Source of the DNA: Bacteroides sp. | GTDB taxonomy: Bacteria; Bacteroidota; Bacteroidia; Bacteroidales; Bacteroidaceae | DNA length: 39,870 nt | Assembly (NCBI GenBank): GCA_019414665.1 | Contig: DXLO01000026.1 | Coordinates: forward strand, 1 to 39,870 | Reading direction: 5' to 3' | Shown: piece by piece, positions 30,040-39,870 of the stretch | Layout of the letters: each line of letters opens with the position of its first letter | Numbering within the stretch: position 1 is the first letter of the stretch | The notes under the pieces: generated by a model | Told to the model about the DNA's origin: nothing | The model's input: only the letters and a program-made list of their open reading frames with translations | Database searches by the model: none | Translations under genes and position numbers: made by a program

Positions 30040-31458
30040 ATGTCTGATTTTAAAGCATTAGCAAAGCATTCTACTAATTATTTATTTGCCATAATGGCAA
30101 CTAAGGCATTAGCGTTTATTTCAATACCTGTCTATACAAGGCTACTTTCTGTATATGAATATGGAATAATAAATGTCTTTATGTCTACTGTTGGAATTGT
30201 ACAGGTGTTATTGACTCTAAATACAGAGGTTGCTATATCGCGCTATTATTATGATGCCAAAAACGAACAGGATTTTAAAGAGTTTTGTAGTACATCCATA
30301 AAAATATCATCTGGCGTTTGGCTTTTAATGTCGCTCATTATGGTGATGTTGAATCCGTGGTTGGCAGAAGAATTGTCTTTTAGCAAAGTCTTGACATTAT
30401 GTATGATTCCTGTAGCTACGTATAGTATCATTAACTCAATCTTTATACAGATATATCAGCCTTTATTGCGGAGCAAAAAGGTTGCGATAGTATCTTCTGT
30501 GCAAAGCTATCTGGCTTTCTGTCTATCGGTGATATTTATGTTATGTATGGAAACTGAGCGTTACTATGGTTATATATGGGGTACAATTGCTGCAATGATA
30601 TTGTTAGCGACTTATCTTACACGACAAATTCGGCCTTTTTACGTTAAATCTAAAATTAATCGGGAACACGTCAAATATTTGCTTAGCTATTCTTTGCCAT
30701 ATATTCCCTATACGTTAAGCGGGATTATATTGGCTCAATTTGGACGAATCTTTATGAGTACACATGGTGGCTTTGATGCTGCGGGGCTTTATAGCTTTGT
30801 GTCAAATGTTGGAGCATTAATGATGATTCTTATTTCGGTTGGTCATAGTGCATGGAATCCATATTATCTTCAGTATATGACCAACAAAGATTATAAAAGT
30901 ATAGATAAGGATTATGATTTAATCTGGCGAGTTACATTAATTAGCGCAATGGGATTGACTATGTTTGGCAATGAAATAGCATTAATCATGGCACGTCCTG
31001 AATTCTTGAGCGGTATGTATCTGCTTCCTATATTAATCATTGGCTATGTTTTCTATCAATGGTCTTATGTATATTTACGAAGTACTGGCTTTGCCAAACG
31101 TACTATATGGAATGCTGTAGCCATTTTAATTAGTGGTATCAGTAACATTTTGTTGAATCACCTGCTGATTGACCGCTTTTATATTTTAGGTGTAGCAATC
31201 TCATTCTGCATTTCTTATTTTATTTTATATGCTGTGGCATATTTAATAAATAAATATATTCTTAAAACTTATGTTCCACAAAGTATACGCTTTATCAAAC
31301 CTTTCTTATTATTGCTGCTTTTAATGGCGGTTTATCAATATGTATTTGGTGGAGAAATGAATTTATGGATTAAAATTCCTGTTTTTTTTATACTGACTTG
31401 TTTGTTTATGTGGGGATATAAAAGTTATATATTTAAAGTTTTAAGGTTTTATCATTAA
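30040..31458 (+). CDS. wzx: Polysaccharide flippase (Wzx/MATE-like)
   Basis: 472 residues with 12-14 hydrophobic segments and the typical start 'STNYLFAIMATKALAFISIPVYTRLLSVYE'-type region (residues about 9-38). ATG at 30040 is chosen over a TTG at 30034. Known Wzx proteins move lipid-linked repeat units across the inner membrane. Presence with a Wzy-like polymerase at 33101 indicates a Wzx/Wzy-dependent polymer. Confidence 0.88.
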   Translation: MSDFKALAKHSTNYLFAIMATKALAFISIPVYTRLLSVYEYGIINVFMSTVGIVQVLLTLNTEVAISRYYYDAKNEQDFKEFCSTSIKISSGVWLLMSLIMVMLNPWLAEELSFSKVLTLCMIPVATYSIINSIFIQIYQPLLRSKKVAIVSSVQSYLAFCLSVIFMLCMETERYYGYIWGTIAAMILLATYLTRQIRPFYVKSKINREHVKYLLSYSLPYIPYTLSGIILAQFGRIFMSTHGGFDAAGLYSFVSNVGALMMILISVGHSAWNPYYLQYMTNKDYKSIDKDYDLIWRVTLISAMGLTMFGNEIALIMARPEFLSGMYLLPILIIGYVFYQWSYVYLRSTGFAKRTIWNAVAILISGISNILLNHLLIDRFYILGVAISFCISYFILYAVAYLINKYILKTYVPQSIRFIKPFLLLLLLMAVYQYVFGGEMNLWIKIPVFFILTCLFMWGYKSYIFKVLRFYH

Positions 31459-31477
31459 CAAAAAAACTACTGTCTAA

Positions 31478-32338
31478 ATGAAGAAAATAATACTTGAAGT
31501 ATATGCATTTATCGCTAGTATAAGTGCTTTATTTGTTTATATTTATCGTTTTTCATTGCGAGGCACATTGAATCCTATGATAAAAGATGAAAAAATAGGA
31601 CAAAATATAGTGCTGTTGGGTAATGGTCCATCAGTAAATGATGCTATTATTGATTTATTAACTACTAATTCTGTATATGCAGTTGTTAATTTCTTTGCCT
31701 TAAGTAAGTATTATCAGCGATTAAAGCCGCGTTACTATATTTTATCTGACGGTGCTTTCTGTTGTGAGTTATCATTCAATACAATGATTGCTGATTTGAT
31801 AGAACACATAAATGAAACAACAAAATGGAAAATGTCACTTTATATTCCATATCGAAGTATCAAGGGATCTAACATCGCTAAAATGTTCACCAATCCCCTA
31901 ATTGAGGTACATTTTTATAATGATATCCCATACGAAGGAAAGTATGTGATACCAGCTTTGCGTGATTATTTATATAGAAAGGGGTTAGCGAATATAGATA
32001 TTTGGAATGTTATTCAAGCAGGAATTATGTTATTGATTTTGCTTGGATATAAAACTATTCATTTGTATGGCGTTGAAAACAGTGAACCTAATTCATTAAA
32101 AGTAAACGAGAAGAACCAAGCGGGGTATATCCATGAACTTTTTTATGACAAGAGTCAATCGAATATGGAATTGATATTAAATGAAGATGGAAGTCCAATG
32201 AAAGTGTGTCAAATTCTCTTCAGATATTATAAAACATTTCAGGGTTTTATGGACGTAAATCATTTTGCAAAAAAACAAAATTGTAGAGTAATTAATCATA
32301 CTACAGCATCTTTGATTGATGCTTTTGAAAGAGTCTGA
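31478..32338 (+). CDS. GNGPS-motif protein, possible sialyltransferase-like glycosyltransferase
   Basis: 286 residues. A hydrophobic N-terminus (about 8-22) and then 'NIVLLGNGPSVNDAIIDLLT' with GNGPS at 48-52, followed by 'PRYYILSDGAF' and 'IHLYGVENSE'. The GNGPS motif occurs in GT42 sialyltransferases (Cst-II type) and in the DUF115/Maf nonulosonate-transfer family. The neuA gene in the same operon supports transfer of a CMP-nonulosonic acid, but the family match is partial. Confidence 0.55.
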   Translation: MKKIILEVYAFIASISALFVYIYRFSLRGTLNPMIKDEKIGQNIVLLGNGPSVNDAIIDLLTTNSVYAVVNFFALSKYYQRLKPRYYILSDGAFCCELSFNTMIADLIEHINETTKWKMSLYIPYRSIKGSNIAKMFTNPLIEVHFYNDIPYEGKYVIPALRDYLYRKGLANIDIWNVIQAGIMLLILLGYKTIHLYGVENSEPNSLKVNEKNQAGYIHELFYDKSQSNMELILNEDGSPMKVCQILFRYYKTFQGFMDVNHFAKKQNCRVINHTTASLIDAFERV

Positions 32339-32373
32339 ATTTGATATTGTAGAATATTATCTAGATAGCTGTC

Positions 32374-33153
32374 ATGATACCTAAAATTATACATTACTGT
32401 TGGTTGGGGGATTCTGAATTTCCAGAGTTGGTAAAAAAATGTATTCAATCGTGGAAAAAGAAGATGCCTGATTGGGAGTTTATTCTTTGGGATAAAAACT
32501 GTCTGAAGGATTTAAACTCTGATTGGGTTAACGAAGCATATAGCACAAAAAAATATGCTTTCGCGGCTGATTATATACGCCTTTATGCTGTGAATAAATT
32601 TGGTGGGTTTTATTTAGATTCTGATGTGGAAGTTCTAAAAAACTTTGCTCCTTTGCTTGACTCACCATATATTTTTGCATTAGAAAATGAAATAGGTGAT
32701 ATTGAGGCTGCTACTTTTGGATCAGAACCTAACAATCCGTATGTGCAAAAGTGTTTAAGCTATTATGAAGGTCGTCATTTTATTAAGAAGGATAATACCT
32801 ATGACACATTCCCCCTTCCTAAGATTCTAAAAGCACAATTGAAAGGCGCTGAATACATCAATTCTTATACCGAAATTAAAGCTGATCATATTAATCCTCA
32901 AATTTTGCCTATAGATTATTTCAGTCCTAAAGATAGCGGTAGCGGTAAACTCACCAATCTAACTAAAAATACATTTTCAATTCATCACTTTAATGGCTCT
33001 TGGTTTTCGTTTCAAGAAAGAACTTTCCGATTTATCAGTCGCTGGTTTGGTTTCCGTTTTGCCAAAATGATTTCCAATACCTATAAAAAATGTTTTTCTT
33101 ATGCTAGTGTATTATTCAGTATTGGTATTCATTCTTTTAGCAGCGATATGTAG
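32374..33153 (+). CDS. Glycosyltransferase family 32 (capsular polysaccharide)
   Basis: 259 residues. 'MIPKIIHYCWLGDSEFPELV' is the GT32 start, and 'AFAADYIRLYAVNKFGGFYL' followed by 'DSDVEV' gives the DxD metal-nucleotide-sugar site. Cytoplasmic enzyme adding one sugar to the repeat unit; donor unknown. The 3' end overlaps the polymerase gene by 53 bases. Confidence 0.88.
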   Translation: MIPKIIHYCWLGDSEFPELVKKCIQSWKKKMPDWEFILWDKNCLKDLNSDWVNEAYSTKKYAFAADYIRLYAVNKFGGFYLDSDVEVLKNFAPLLDSPYIFALENEIGDIEAATFGSEPNNPYVQKCLSYYEGRHFIKKDNTYDTFPLPKILKAQLKGAEYINSYTEIKADHINPQILPIDYFSPKDSGSGKLTNLTKNTFSIHHFNGSWFSFQERTFRFISRWFGFRFAKMISNTYKKCFSYASVLFSIGIHSFSSDM

Positions 33154-34168
33154 TTCATTAGCTAAAAAGGGAATTTATAAGGATTTATTTTTTCAAATAG
33201 CAGCCTTTTTACTTTTCCTTGTAATGGCTATAAGAGATGAATCTGTAGGTACTGATTTACCTAAATATCTAGATATCGTAAATACTATTGGTTATAGCAA
33301 TTTTAGTGATTTTTTGAGTGATAGTCTTTCCTTCCCAGGATATGAGTTTGGCTGGATTATCATAAACTATATAGTAGTGATTTTTGGTTCAGAAAGAATG
33401 CTATTGGTAACCAGTTCGGCCTTTTATATTTATTCATTCTATCGATTATTCTCTCACTATTCTACGTTGCCTTTTTTAAGCCTCGCTATTTTCATACTTA
33501 GTTGTTACTATTTTTCAGGCATGAACTTATTAAGACAATATACAGCTATTGCAATCTTGCTTTTTTCTCTTCAATATGTGATTGATAGGTCATTTGGGAA
33601 ATTCATAATAATCGTACTGTTGGCTACGACTGTACATCAAACTGCCATTTGCTTCTCACTAATTTATTTTGTCTATCCGATAAAGATATCCAAAAAGTAT
33701 CTTCTGATGACTGTTATTGGCTCGGTTGCTATATATATTTTTTTTGGCAATTTCCTATTTAGTCGTGCCCTTGCACTGCTTAACTTATCCAAGTTTGAAA
33801 AGTATATTATAAACGGTGAAAATGGAGGGTTGACTTTCTTCTTTTTCATTTTAACATTTGTGCTTGCCGGTAGTTTATTGACTGTGCAAGAAAGGAACAA
33901 TCCAAAAATAAAGCTGTTTTATCACATGATGATACTTGCGTTAGTTATCCAGTCTTTTTCTCTAACGGTAGCAGAATTTGCGCGTGTCACACAATACTTT
34001 TTCCTTAGTTTCTCTGTTTATCTTCCATGTGTCATTTCTACCAAGAAACAACCTGTGACGAGACTATTTTTCATATGCTGTTCTGCCATTCTTATGATTA
34101 TATACTTTATATTGATATCACAAAATGACATGAATGGTGTTATTCCCTATAAATTTATGCAGATATGA
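33101..34168 (+). CDS. wzy: Wzy/EpsG-like polysaccharide polymerase
   Basis: 355 residues with about ten membrane segments. The 'AIRDESVGTDLPKYLDIVNT' loop after the second or third segment and 'SGMNLLRQYTAIAILLFSL' match EpsG-type polymerases. It should join repeat units on the periplasmic side. The first ATG lies inside the previous gene; the last bases overlap the next gene as ATGA. Confidence 0.83.
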   Translation: MLVYYSVLVFILLAAICSSLAKKGIYKDLFFQIAAFLLFLVMAIRDESVGTDLPKYLDIVNTIGYSNFSDFLSDSLSFPGYEFGWIIINYIVVIFGSERMLLVTSSAFYIYSFYRLFSHYSTLPFLSLAIFILSCYYFSGMNLLRQYTAIAILLFSLQYVIDRSFGKFIIIVLLATTVHQTAICFSLIYFVYPIKISKKYLLMTVIGSVAIYIFFGNFLFSRALALLNLSKFEKYIINGENGGLTFFFFILTFVLAGSLLTVQERNNPKIKLFYHMMILALVIQSFSLTVAEFARVTQYFFLSFSVYLPCVISTKKQPVTRLFFICCSAILMIIYFILISQNDMNGVIPYKFMQI

Positions 34169-35253
34169 AAATTCTTTATGTTATAACAGGGCTTGGCATG
34201 GGGGGAGCCGAGACTATCACAATAGATGTTGCCCAAAAAATGCTTGAACGGGGACATGAAGTGGCAGTTTTATATTTGACAGGTGATAATCTTCAACAAC
34301 ATCGCATCAAATTACAAATGGAAATCATAGGCTTACATATGAAGAAATCCCCTATAGGGTTCTTAAGGGCGTTGAAACAAGCTCGTATATATGTAAATAT
34401 GTTTTCTCCAAATGTAGTGCATGCACAGATGTTTCATGCTAATTTATTTTGCCGTATTTTGCGCTTGTTTACCCGAATGCCGTTTTTAATATGCACAGAA
34501 CATAATAGAAACATTGAAGGGGCCATTCGTATGAAGCTATACAGACTGACTGATTGTTTATCAGACATGAATACTAATGTTTCAGAAGAAGCTACGAATT
34601 ACTTTATTTCAAAAAAATCATTCAATAAGGAAAAGTCTAAAACTATATATAATGGCGTTGATTTATCTAAATTTATTAAAGATGACAATGTGCGAAAAGC
34701 TATACGAAAGGAATATGGAATTCTTGAAGAAGACTTTTTATTTATAAATGTAGGACGTTTGACTAAAGCTAAGAATCAGGAAACTTTGGTTAAAGCTTTT
34801 TTTCAACTAAAGAATAAAGGTTTACATGTTAAACTTCTTATTGTAGGTAAAGGACCTGAAGAAGAGAAACTTAAAAAAATAGTAAGTAGTTTCTCTTTAA
34901 AGTCTGATTGTATTTTCACCGGTATACAAAATAATATAGTTGATTATTATAATGCAGCCGACTGTTTCGTTTTATCATCTCTTTGGGAGGGATTTCCAAT
35001 GGTTCTTATAGAAGCTATGGCCACAGAACTTCCAATAATAACAACTGAATGTGGTCGTGAAGCTGTTAGCGATAATAATTATATAGTTTCTGCTGAAAAT
35101 TCATTTCTTTTAAGTGAAAAAATGGAGTCTATTTACAATATGAATCTCTCAGATAGAATACAATTGGGAATATCAAATCGAAATCATGTTAAACGATTTG
35201 ATATTAATATTATATGCAGTCAATGGGAAGACATATACAGTGGTAAAATTTAA
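34165..35253 (+). CDS. Glycosyltransferase family 4
   Basis: 362 residues, GT-B fold. 'MKILYVITGLGMGGAETITI' at the N-terminus, 'NVGRLTKAKNQETLVKAF' at the start of the second domain, and 'SLWEGFPMVLIEAMATELPI' with the E-x7-E site. A retaining transferase acting on the lipid-linked repeat unit. Its start overlaps the polymerase stop by four bases. Confidence 0.88.
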   Translation: MKILYVITGLGMGGAETITIDVAQKMLERGHEVAVLYLTGDNLQQHRIKLQMEIIGLHMKKSPIGFLRALKQARIYVNMFSPNVVHAQMFHANLFCRILRLFTRMPFLICTEHNRNIEGAIRMKLYRLTDCLSDMNTNVSEEATNYFISKKSFNKEKSKTIYNGVDLSKFIKDDNVRKAIRKEYGILEEDFLFINVGRLTKAKNQETLVKAFFQLKNKGLHVKLLIVGKGPEEEKLKKIVSSFSLKSDCIFTGIQNNIVDYYNAADCFVLSSLWEGFPMVLIEAMATELPIITTECGREAVSDNNYIVSAENSFLLSEKMESIYNMNLSDRIQLGISNRNHVKRFDINIICSQWEDIYSGKI

Positions 35254-35266
35254 TTTTTTTATTAAC

Positions 35267-36640
35267 AAAACTTCATCCTCTTCTTCATTGCTGTGTTAAC
35301 GGTTTATTACGCTATTCCATCCAAGAAATATCAGAAATTATTTCTTTTACTGAGCTCTTACTATTTTTATGCCGGTTGGAAGCTAAAGTGTCTTTTGTTG
35401 CTATTGTTTGATATCGCTGTTATTAATTTCTCTGCCATATAGTTCGGATGTAATTCTATTAGTACTGTAAGTGGTAAATGGTTTATAATCAGTGTTTTTT
35501 TTATACTGCTACTTGCACTCCTGTTTTGCTGGAAATATTTGAATTCCCTTTTGTATACGGCACAGGCTACAGTAGGGTGGACTGGGTTGTTACTTGATAT
35601 TAAGTTCGTGGAGTTGATACAGCTAGTAGGTATTTTGTTCTTTACCTTTTAGGCGATAGGTTATATAGTGGATGTGGCACTTTTTGGGGGCTTTTTCCTT
35701 CGATTAGTACCGGTTCTATAGGATGGGCGTTTCAACTCACGCCGCAGTTCAGGGAAGTACATCGAGCTAACTATGACTTGTTCGTTTCCGGTTTTAAGAT
35801 TGCTCTCTGGAGTTTTTTTATGAAACTGGTGGTAGGTGATCGTGTAGGGATATATGTGGGTACGTTTTTTGATAGTTATGCTGCTTATTCTAGTATGTCA
35901 TGCATATTGGTCACATTGCTTTACTCCATTCAAATATATTGAGATTTTGTGGGATACTCTTTCATTACTATAGGGGTAGTGAGAATGATGGGATTTCAAC
36001 TACAAATCCATATTGAGAAACCTTACTTTGCAGTGAGTGTAACTGACTTTGGGTGGAGATGGTATATTTCTCTTTCTTCATGTTCCAGAGATTATTTTTC
36101 TATACCACTTGGTAGAAACAGAGTGAAACGTTGGAGAGATTACAGGAATATCATGGAGACGTTCTTCATTTCTGGTTTATGGCATGGAGCGGCTTATAAT
36201 TTTGTCATTTGGGGAGGACTACATGGGTTGTTTCAAGTGATTGGAAAGTTTACAAAGAATGGGTAAGAGGCAATGTTTGTCCAACTCAAGATGCCAAAGG
36301 ATACTATTGGTTATTGAGCTGTAAATATTTTAATCACCTTTGCATTATGTAGCTATGTTTGGATGATATTTAGAGCGAATCAATGGAATGATATGGTGGA
36401 GATTACTAAAGGCTATTTTCGTAGCGGAGGAGTGTACATTCATCAAATAACCATCTTCTTCTTGATTGGAGCATCGTTTTGTTTGTCAAGGATTTCAAAA
36501 CGAGTATTTTCCTGAGAAATATTACTTACTGAATAGTCAGTATGCAGCAGTGCGCTATTGTTCTGTAGTCTGTTGGGAACTTTCCATTATTTTGATTGGA
36601 GTGCTTAGTGGTGGTCAGTTCATCTATTCCCTGTCCTAAT
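35267..36640 (+). pseudogene. Decayed MBOAT O-acyltransferase
   Basis: Fragments of one membrane-bound O-acyltransferase (PatA/AlgI type) can be read in several frames. 'NFILFFIAVLTVYYAIPSKK' runs to a TAG at 35440. 'FFTF' is cut by a TAG at 35650 and continues 'AIGYIVDV'. From 35949 comes 'GYSFITIGVVRMMGFQL', then 'LSGLWHGA'-like 'ISGLWHGAAYNFVIWGGLHG'. The catalytic 'RRWHISLS' now reads 'WRWYISLS', so the first histidine is also lost. The family O-acetylates cell-surface polysaccharide using a periplasmic partner. Several stops and frameshifts make this clearly non-functional. Confidence 0.85.
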
Positions 36641-36641
36641 T

Positions 36642-37546
36642 ATGAAAGCTTCTACTAAAATTTGGAGTGTTGTGGCGATAGCAATAACGCTCTTTGTTTG
36701 TGGAGATTTAGTTTTGAGTGGATGTATGTCCTATTTCTATCACCAATCGAAGTATGGCATTTTTCACTGTCAAATTTATAGCTTGACAGAGTCGAAAGAG
36801 GATGTGCCAATATTGAACTTCATTGAGAGCTGTACATTACTATATTCCATCGTATTCAAGGATTCATTGGGTATGACATGCTTAGATTCAAGCAGTGATG
36901 GTATGTGTATCTATTACCATTATGTTATACTATCTTCATATCTTGCTTTGGGACATATCCCTAAGTTAATAATCTATGATACAAACGACTTCTATTCAAT
37001 CCATTTAAGTGCGTCCACATTTACACTTGAAACGGCATTGGATAGATTAGCCTTATACTATGGTGAATATCTAGACATAGACTTTCTTTACCTTGAATAG
37101 TTGTCAAGAGAAGATAAAGATGCTATCACTTCTTATCGATATGATTCGAAATAGGTATAAAATCTTAAAATGCAATTTTCGGCTTTCAGTTGAAGATAAC
37201 GATTATGAGGTGGTGTATGGAAAGCTTTCCTTTGGATGGAACTGAAAGATATTTCGGATTCGTTTGAAGTTGATATAGAAACAGGTAAAAGAAAATACTT
37301 TATTAAAATGTTGTGAAAGACTTGAGGGTATATAATATTGATGTATTCGCCTATCTATCAAAAAGGGCATATAGATAGAATTGATGAAATCCAAGATATA
37401 GCTTACTATATGGCGTAAAGATATTGGAATAGTCAAATTGTGAGCTGCTGATGAAGCCCGAATTTTTCAAGGATGACATACATCTGAATGATAAAGGTAC
37501 ACACCTGTTTTCTAGATTACTTATTTCTAAATTAAAATTGTTATAA
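36642..37546 (+). pseudogene. Decayed SGNH-type companion of the MBOAT enzyme
   Basis: An open stretch from 36642 to 37100 gives a membrane anchor ('WSVVAIAITLFVCGDLVLSG') and a domain with 'DSLGMTCLDSSSDGMCIYYH'. The usual 'LG.SRA.HHY' nucleophile region is altered to 'LNFIESCTLLYS'. After several disruptions the C-terminal motif 'FFKDDIHLNDKGTHLFSRLL' appears at about 37460-37530, ending at TAA 37544-37546. Such proteins work with MBOAT proteins in polysaccharide O-acetylation. Both halves have decayed together. Confidence 0.7.
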
Positions 37547-38107
37547 AGGTACTTTTTGTATTAACAATTTGCGAATGCTTCTGCACTTTTGCGGAGTAGT
37601 AGTTGAATCGTAGGTAGCTGATGTACATGACATTATATTCTCTATACTTAATAAGGTTGGAAATAATAAGGAGAAGAAGTGGTTTGTTAGTCTTGAAGTA
37701 ATCACAGTAGAGGTGATTACTACCAGCATAATCCTGTTACATGATTTGCAATTGCTTCGGTAATATATCTAGATTTATAAACAAAAAATGACTTGATTAT
37801 ATTTCCCTATTCACTTATTGAACCCAATTTTAGTTGGACACTAAAATTTTAAATTATTGAGTAAGTGGGTTTCACTAGGACCGTTTTGTTCTTTAAGGTT
37901 TGAAAAATTAGATTTATCTAAGGAAAATAGTTGATGGTCATTATTTATATTTACACAATGCTAATATATGCATTGGCTCTTGAAATTTAATTAAAGGTGT
38001 ATACCTTATGAATTTATATCACACTGGCAGTTTTAGAACCTGAATTTTATTATGATAGAAGTTGGTTATTTGATTTTACGATATATGATAAAATAATTAA
38101 ATATAAA
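37547..38107. other. Gene-free, AT-rich spacer
   Basis: No gene remnant recognised. A hairpin AATTTTAGT (37826-37834) / ACTAAAATT (37840-37848) may be a terminator. CACTTATTGAACCC (from 37812) and GAGTAAGTGGGTT (from 37859) are partly inverted, possibly a scar of a lost mobile element, but no terminal repeat pair or transposase is visible. Confidence 0.4.
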
Positions 38108-39139
38108 ATGCGAATCCTCCAAATAATTACTCTTTCTGAGTTAGGTGGCGCTCAGACCGTAGTTGTAAATTTGTCAAACAAACTCTCTGAAAATCATGAA
38201 GTGATAGTAGTTGCAGGTGAAGGCGATGGAAAAATGTGGCAAATGCTTCATTCCGATGTGAAACAAGAACATTGCAAATACTTGAAACGAGCAATCTCTC
38301 CAGTGTATGATATGCTTACTATTATTGATTTTTGGAAGCTGTATTGGAAATATAAGCCTGATATAATCCACCTTCATTCTTCCAAAGTCGGTATGTTGGG
38401 GCGTATTGCTTTTCCTGCAAAGAAAACAATATACACAGTGCATGGATTTGATTCAATTCGTTTGGCACATAGAAAGTTCTTGCCTATAGAACGTTTGATA
38501 CAATATTCATGTAAGTCTATTGTAGGTGTAAGTCATTATGATGCCAAGAATTTGAAGGCGGAAAAGATTACCCACCATATTCATTGTGTATATAATGGTA
38601 TCTGTCCGATTGAAACGGGGGAAGAGTTGTCTTTTCAATTACCTAAGAAATATGCTAAGATTGTGCTTTGTATAGCGCGTTTGTCTCCTCAAAAAAATAG
38701 TGATCTTTTTATGGCTGTTGCCGAATTGCTACCCCATTATGCTTTTGTATGGATTGGTAATCAACAAGAAGTGAATACTCATCCGGATAATGTCTATTTT
38801 TTAGGAAATATCCCTAATGCGGGAAAGTATAACTTGATAGCTGATATATTTATTTTACCTAGTAATTATGAAGGTCTTCCGATGGTGATTTTAGAAGCAA
38901 TGAGTGTCGGTAAACCTGTCGTGGCCTCAAATGTGGGAGGAATTAGCGAGATAGTTGTTAATGGAAAGAATGGATATGTGGTGGAAAATACTCCGCAGGC
39001 TTTTGCGGAAAAGATTTCTTGTATATTGGAAAATGAAGAAACCTATTGTTCGTTTGCAGAAAATGCTCGATACCGTTTTATGCGGGAACTGACTGTGGAC
39101 AAGATGGTTGAAGGCTATCTTGAAATATATAATTTTTAG
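38108..39139 (+). CDS. Glycosyltransferase family 4
   Basis: 343 residues, GT-B fold: 'MRILQIITLSELGGAQTVVV', 'CIARLSPQKNSDLFMAVAEL', and 'NYEGLPMVILEAMSVGKPVV' with the acidic E-x7-E site. A retaining transferase, intact despite lying between decayed sequences. Probably adds a side-chain or backbone sugar; the donor is unknown. Its own promoter would be in the preceding 560-base spacer. Confidence 0.87.
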   Translation: MRILQIITLSELGGAQTVVVNLSNKLSENHEVIVVAGEGDGKMWQMLHSDVKQEHCKYLKRAISPVYDMLTIIDFWKLYWKYKPDIIHLHSSKVGMLGRIAFPAKKTIYTVHGFDSIRLAHRKFLPIERLIQYSCKSIVGVSHYDAKNLKAEKITHHIHCVYNGICPIETGEELSFQLPKKYAKIVLCIARLSPQKNSDLFMAVAELLPHYAFVWIGNQQEVNTHPDNVYFLGNIPNAGKYNLIADIFILPSNYEGLPMVILEAMSVGKPVVASNVGGISEIVVNGKNGYVVENTPQAFAEKISCILENEETYCSFAENARYRFMRELTVDKMVEGYLEIYNF

Positions 39140-39870
39140 GAATGGCAGGATTGGAAGTGAAAACATTGATTAAAGAATAGTTTTTTTGTATACAAAATAA
39201 AGATGTTATGGCATTAGCTATTAGTAGTGTTCCGGTCCTATAAGGAGAGATGGAAACCTTTTTGAAAAAATAAAAGTTAGCGAACAGAAGTGCGTTTTTA
39301 TAGACTTCAGCAAGCAGATTGCTGGGGCAAAAAAGATTTTGTCTAAGGCAAAAATTTAATGTCAATGGGATTTTGGGCTGATAAATGTGTTTTTTCTATT
39401 TATTTAATGGATAATGTAGGTGGGGCTTGACGGTATAAAGAAGATGCTAAATGTCCGTAAGAAGAAAATAGAAAAAATATTTCACATGAAAAACATTATA
39501 GTTTATATCCTACCGTGATGATTGAACGCTTGGGGATAGATGTACATTTCCAAAAATTGCATATTGGAACAGAAATGCTGATTTTCATTAAGGCTTGTTT
39601 TTTAGACCTTTTAAATAAAACTGGATGTCGGTTTATCTTATAATAAACTTAAAAATATAAAATTCTATTAGAATAATGAATTTTATATTTTATTCGGGTT
39701 GGAAGAACATGGAGATAATTTTGTGGATTGCTTAAAATAAGTGGTAAAAAAATAGAACTAGCCTATTGATTGAACTTCTTTGAAAAATGTTAACTTGCTA
39801 ATTTAAGACTATAATAGTAAGCAGTCAAAAATTGGCTCATAATTGAAATCTCTATCTTCGCTGCGAACAA
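39140..39870 (+). pseudogene. Decayed coding sequence, family not recognised
   Basis: Short open pieces separated by stops and frame changes. The best is about 54 codons ending near 39643, with 'KHYSLYPTVMIERLGIDVHF' and 'LLNKTGCRFIL'. It looks like a broken enzyme of the polysaccharide locus. I cannot name it. Confidence 0.4.

Noticed and set aside
37812..37871. Insertion-sequence end in the spacer before the last glycosyltransferase
   Set aside because: Only a partial inverted similarity; no transposase fragment, target duplication or matched terminal repeat seen.
1..39870. tRNA, rRNA, T4SS genes or an integrase
   Set aside because: No cloverleaf or rRNA-like sequence and no VirB4/VirD4, TraG or tyrosine-integrase motifs could be found in any frame. 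The element must rely on genes outside the window.

Overview
The window reads as Bacteroidales DNA. Promoters match the -33 TTTG / -7 TAnnTTTG type (for example 2948-2976), few genes have Shine-Dalgarno sites, and the families (MobV relaxase, DUF2958, DUF3800, DUF4186, DUF6155) are common in Bacteroides/Prevotella-like genomes. There are two blocks. Bases 1 to about 24640 are an accessory element of moderate GC with mobilization, partition and anti-defence-type genes. Bases about 24640 to 39870 are an AT-rich surface-polysaccharide locus with several decayed genes. I saw no tRNA, rRNA, CRISPR array or intact insertion sequence.

Mobile block. At the left edge is the C-terminal part of an ArdC-like protein, then a minus-strand pair (unknown protein, DUF2958) and a plus-strand AAA ATPase. 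A long minus-strand run (11016 to 4420) encodes a lipoprotein, three small proteins, a winged-helix protein, a MobV relaxase with an oriT-like hairpin region upstream (7403-7469), and an OmpA-family protein. Plus-strand cargo follows: a resolvase-like protein lacking its catalytic serine, DUF3800, a possible BECR-fold protein, thioredoxin, DUF6155, DUF4186 and several tiny proteins, two with helix-turn-helix folds. Bases 24098 to 15962 are minus-strand again: a YubB-like protein, two SSBs, a helix-turn-helix protein, ParA with a ribbon-helix-helix partner, a phosphoribosyltransferase-like protein, a SLOG protein and a 39-residue membrane protein.

The most striking signal is in the large non-coding gaps. 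Upstream of each of five minus-strand units (M1 2699-2871, M2 17212-17365, M3 20714-20869, M4 22510-22716, M5 24141-24334) lies a 150-200 base imperfect inverted repeat. Its right arm carries a plus-oriented -7 box, TA(A/C)CTTTGC, that falls in an internal loop between paired stems. Sequences differ between copies but the fold is kept. If the plus strand is single-stranded, each would fold into a hairpin promoter whose transcript runs left into the minus-strand gene. That is the known geometry of F-plasmid Frpo-type single-stranded-DNA promoters in conjugative leading regions. The genes they serve (ssb twice, parA, DUF2958, SLOG) and the oriT-like region to the left of four of them fit that idea. 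Function is inferred.

Other unusual structure: three arrays of 8-bp repeats (TACTA/TAGTA at strict 8-bp spacing) flank the parA unit and follow the ardC-like gene, as expected of a ribbon-helix-helix centromere. A 1.1-kb gene-free stretch (20969-21947) holds repeated structured blocks with compensatory base changes. A promoter at 11280 lies just inside a perfect 14-bp inverted repeat.

Polysaccharide block. A 5'-truncated neuB, a neuA-type cytidylyltransferase, a CBS-nucleotidyltransferase, two Gfo/Idh/MocA-like oxidoreductases, an SGNH protein, a Wzx flippase, a GNGPS-motif protein (possible sialyltransferase-like), a GT32 enzyme, a Wzy/EpsG-like polymerase and two GT4 enzymes imply a capsule or O-antigen once containing a nonulosonic (sialic or legionaminic-type) acid. 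The synthase and an O-acylation pair (MBOAT plus SGNH companion) are broken, so the present polymer probably differs from the ancestral one.
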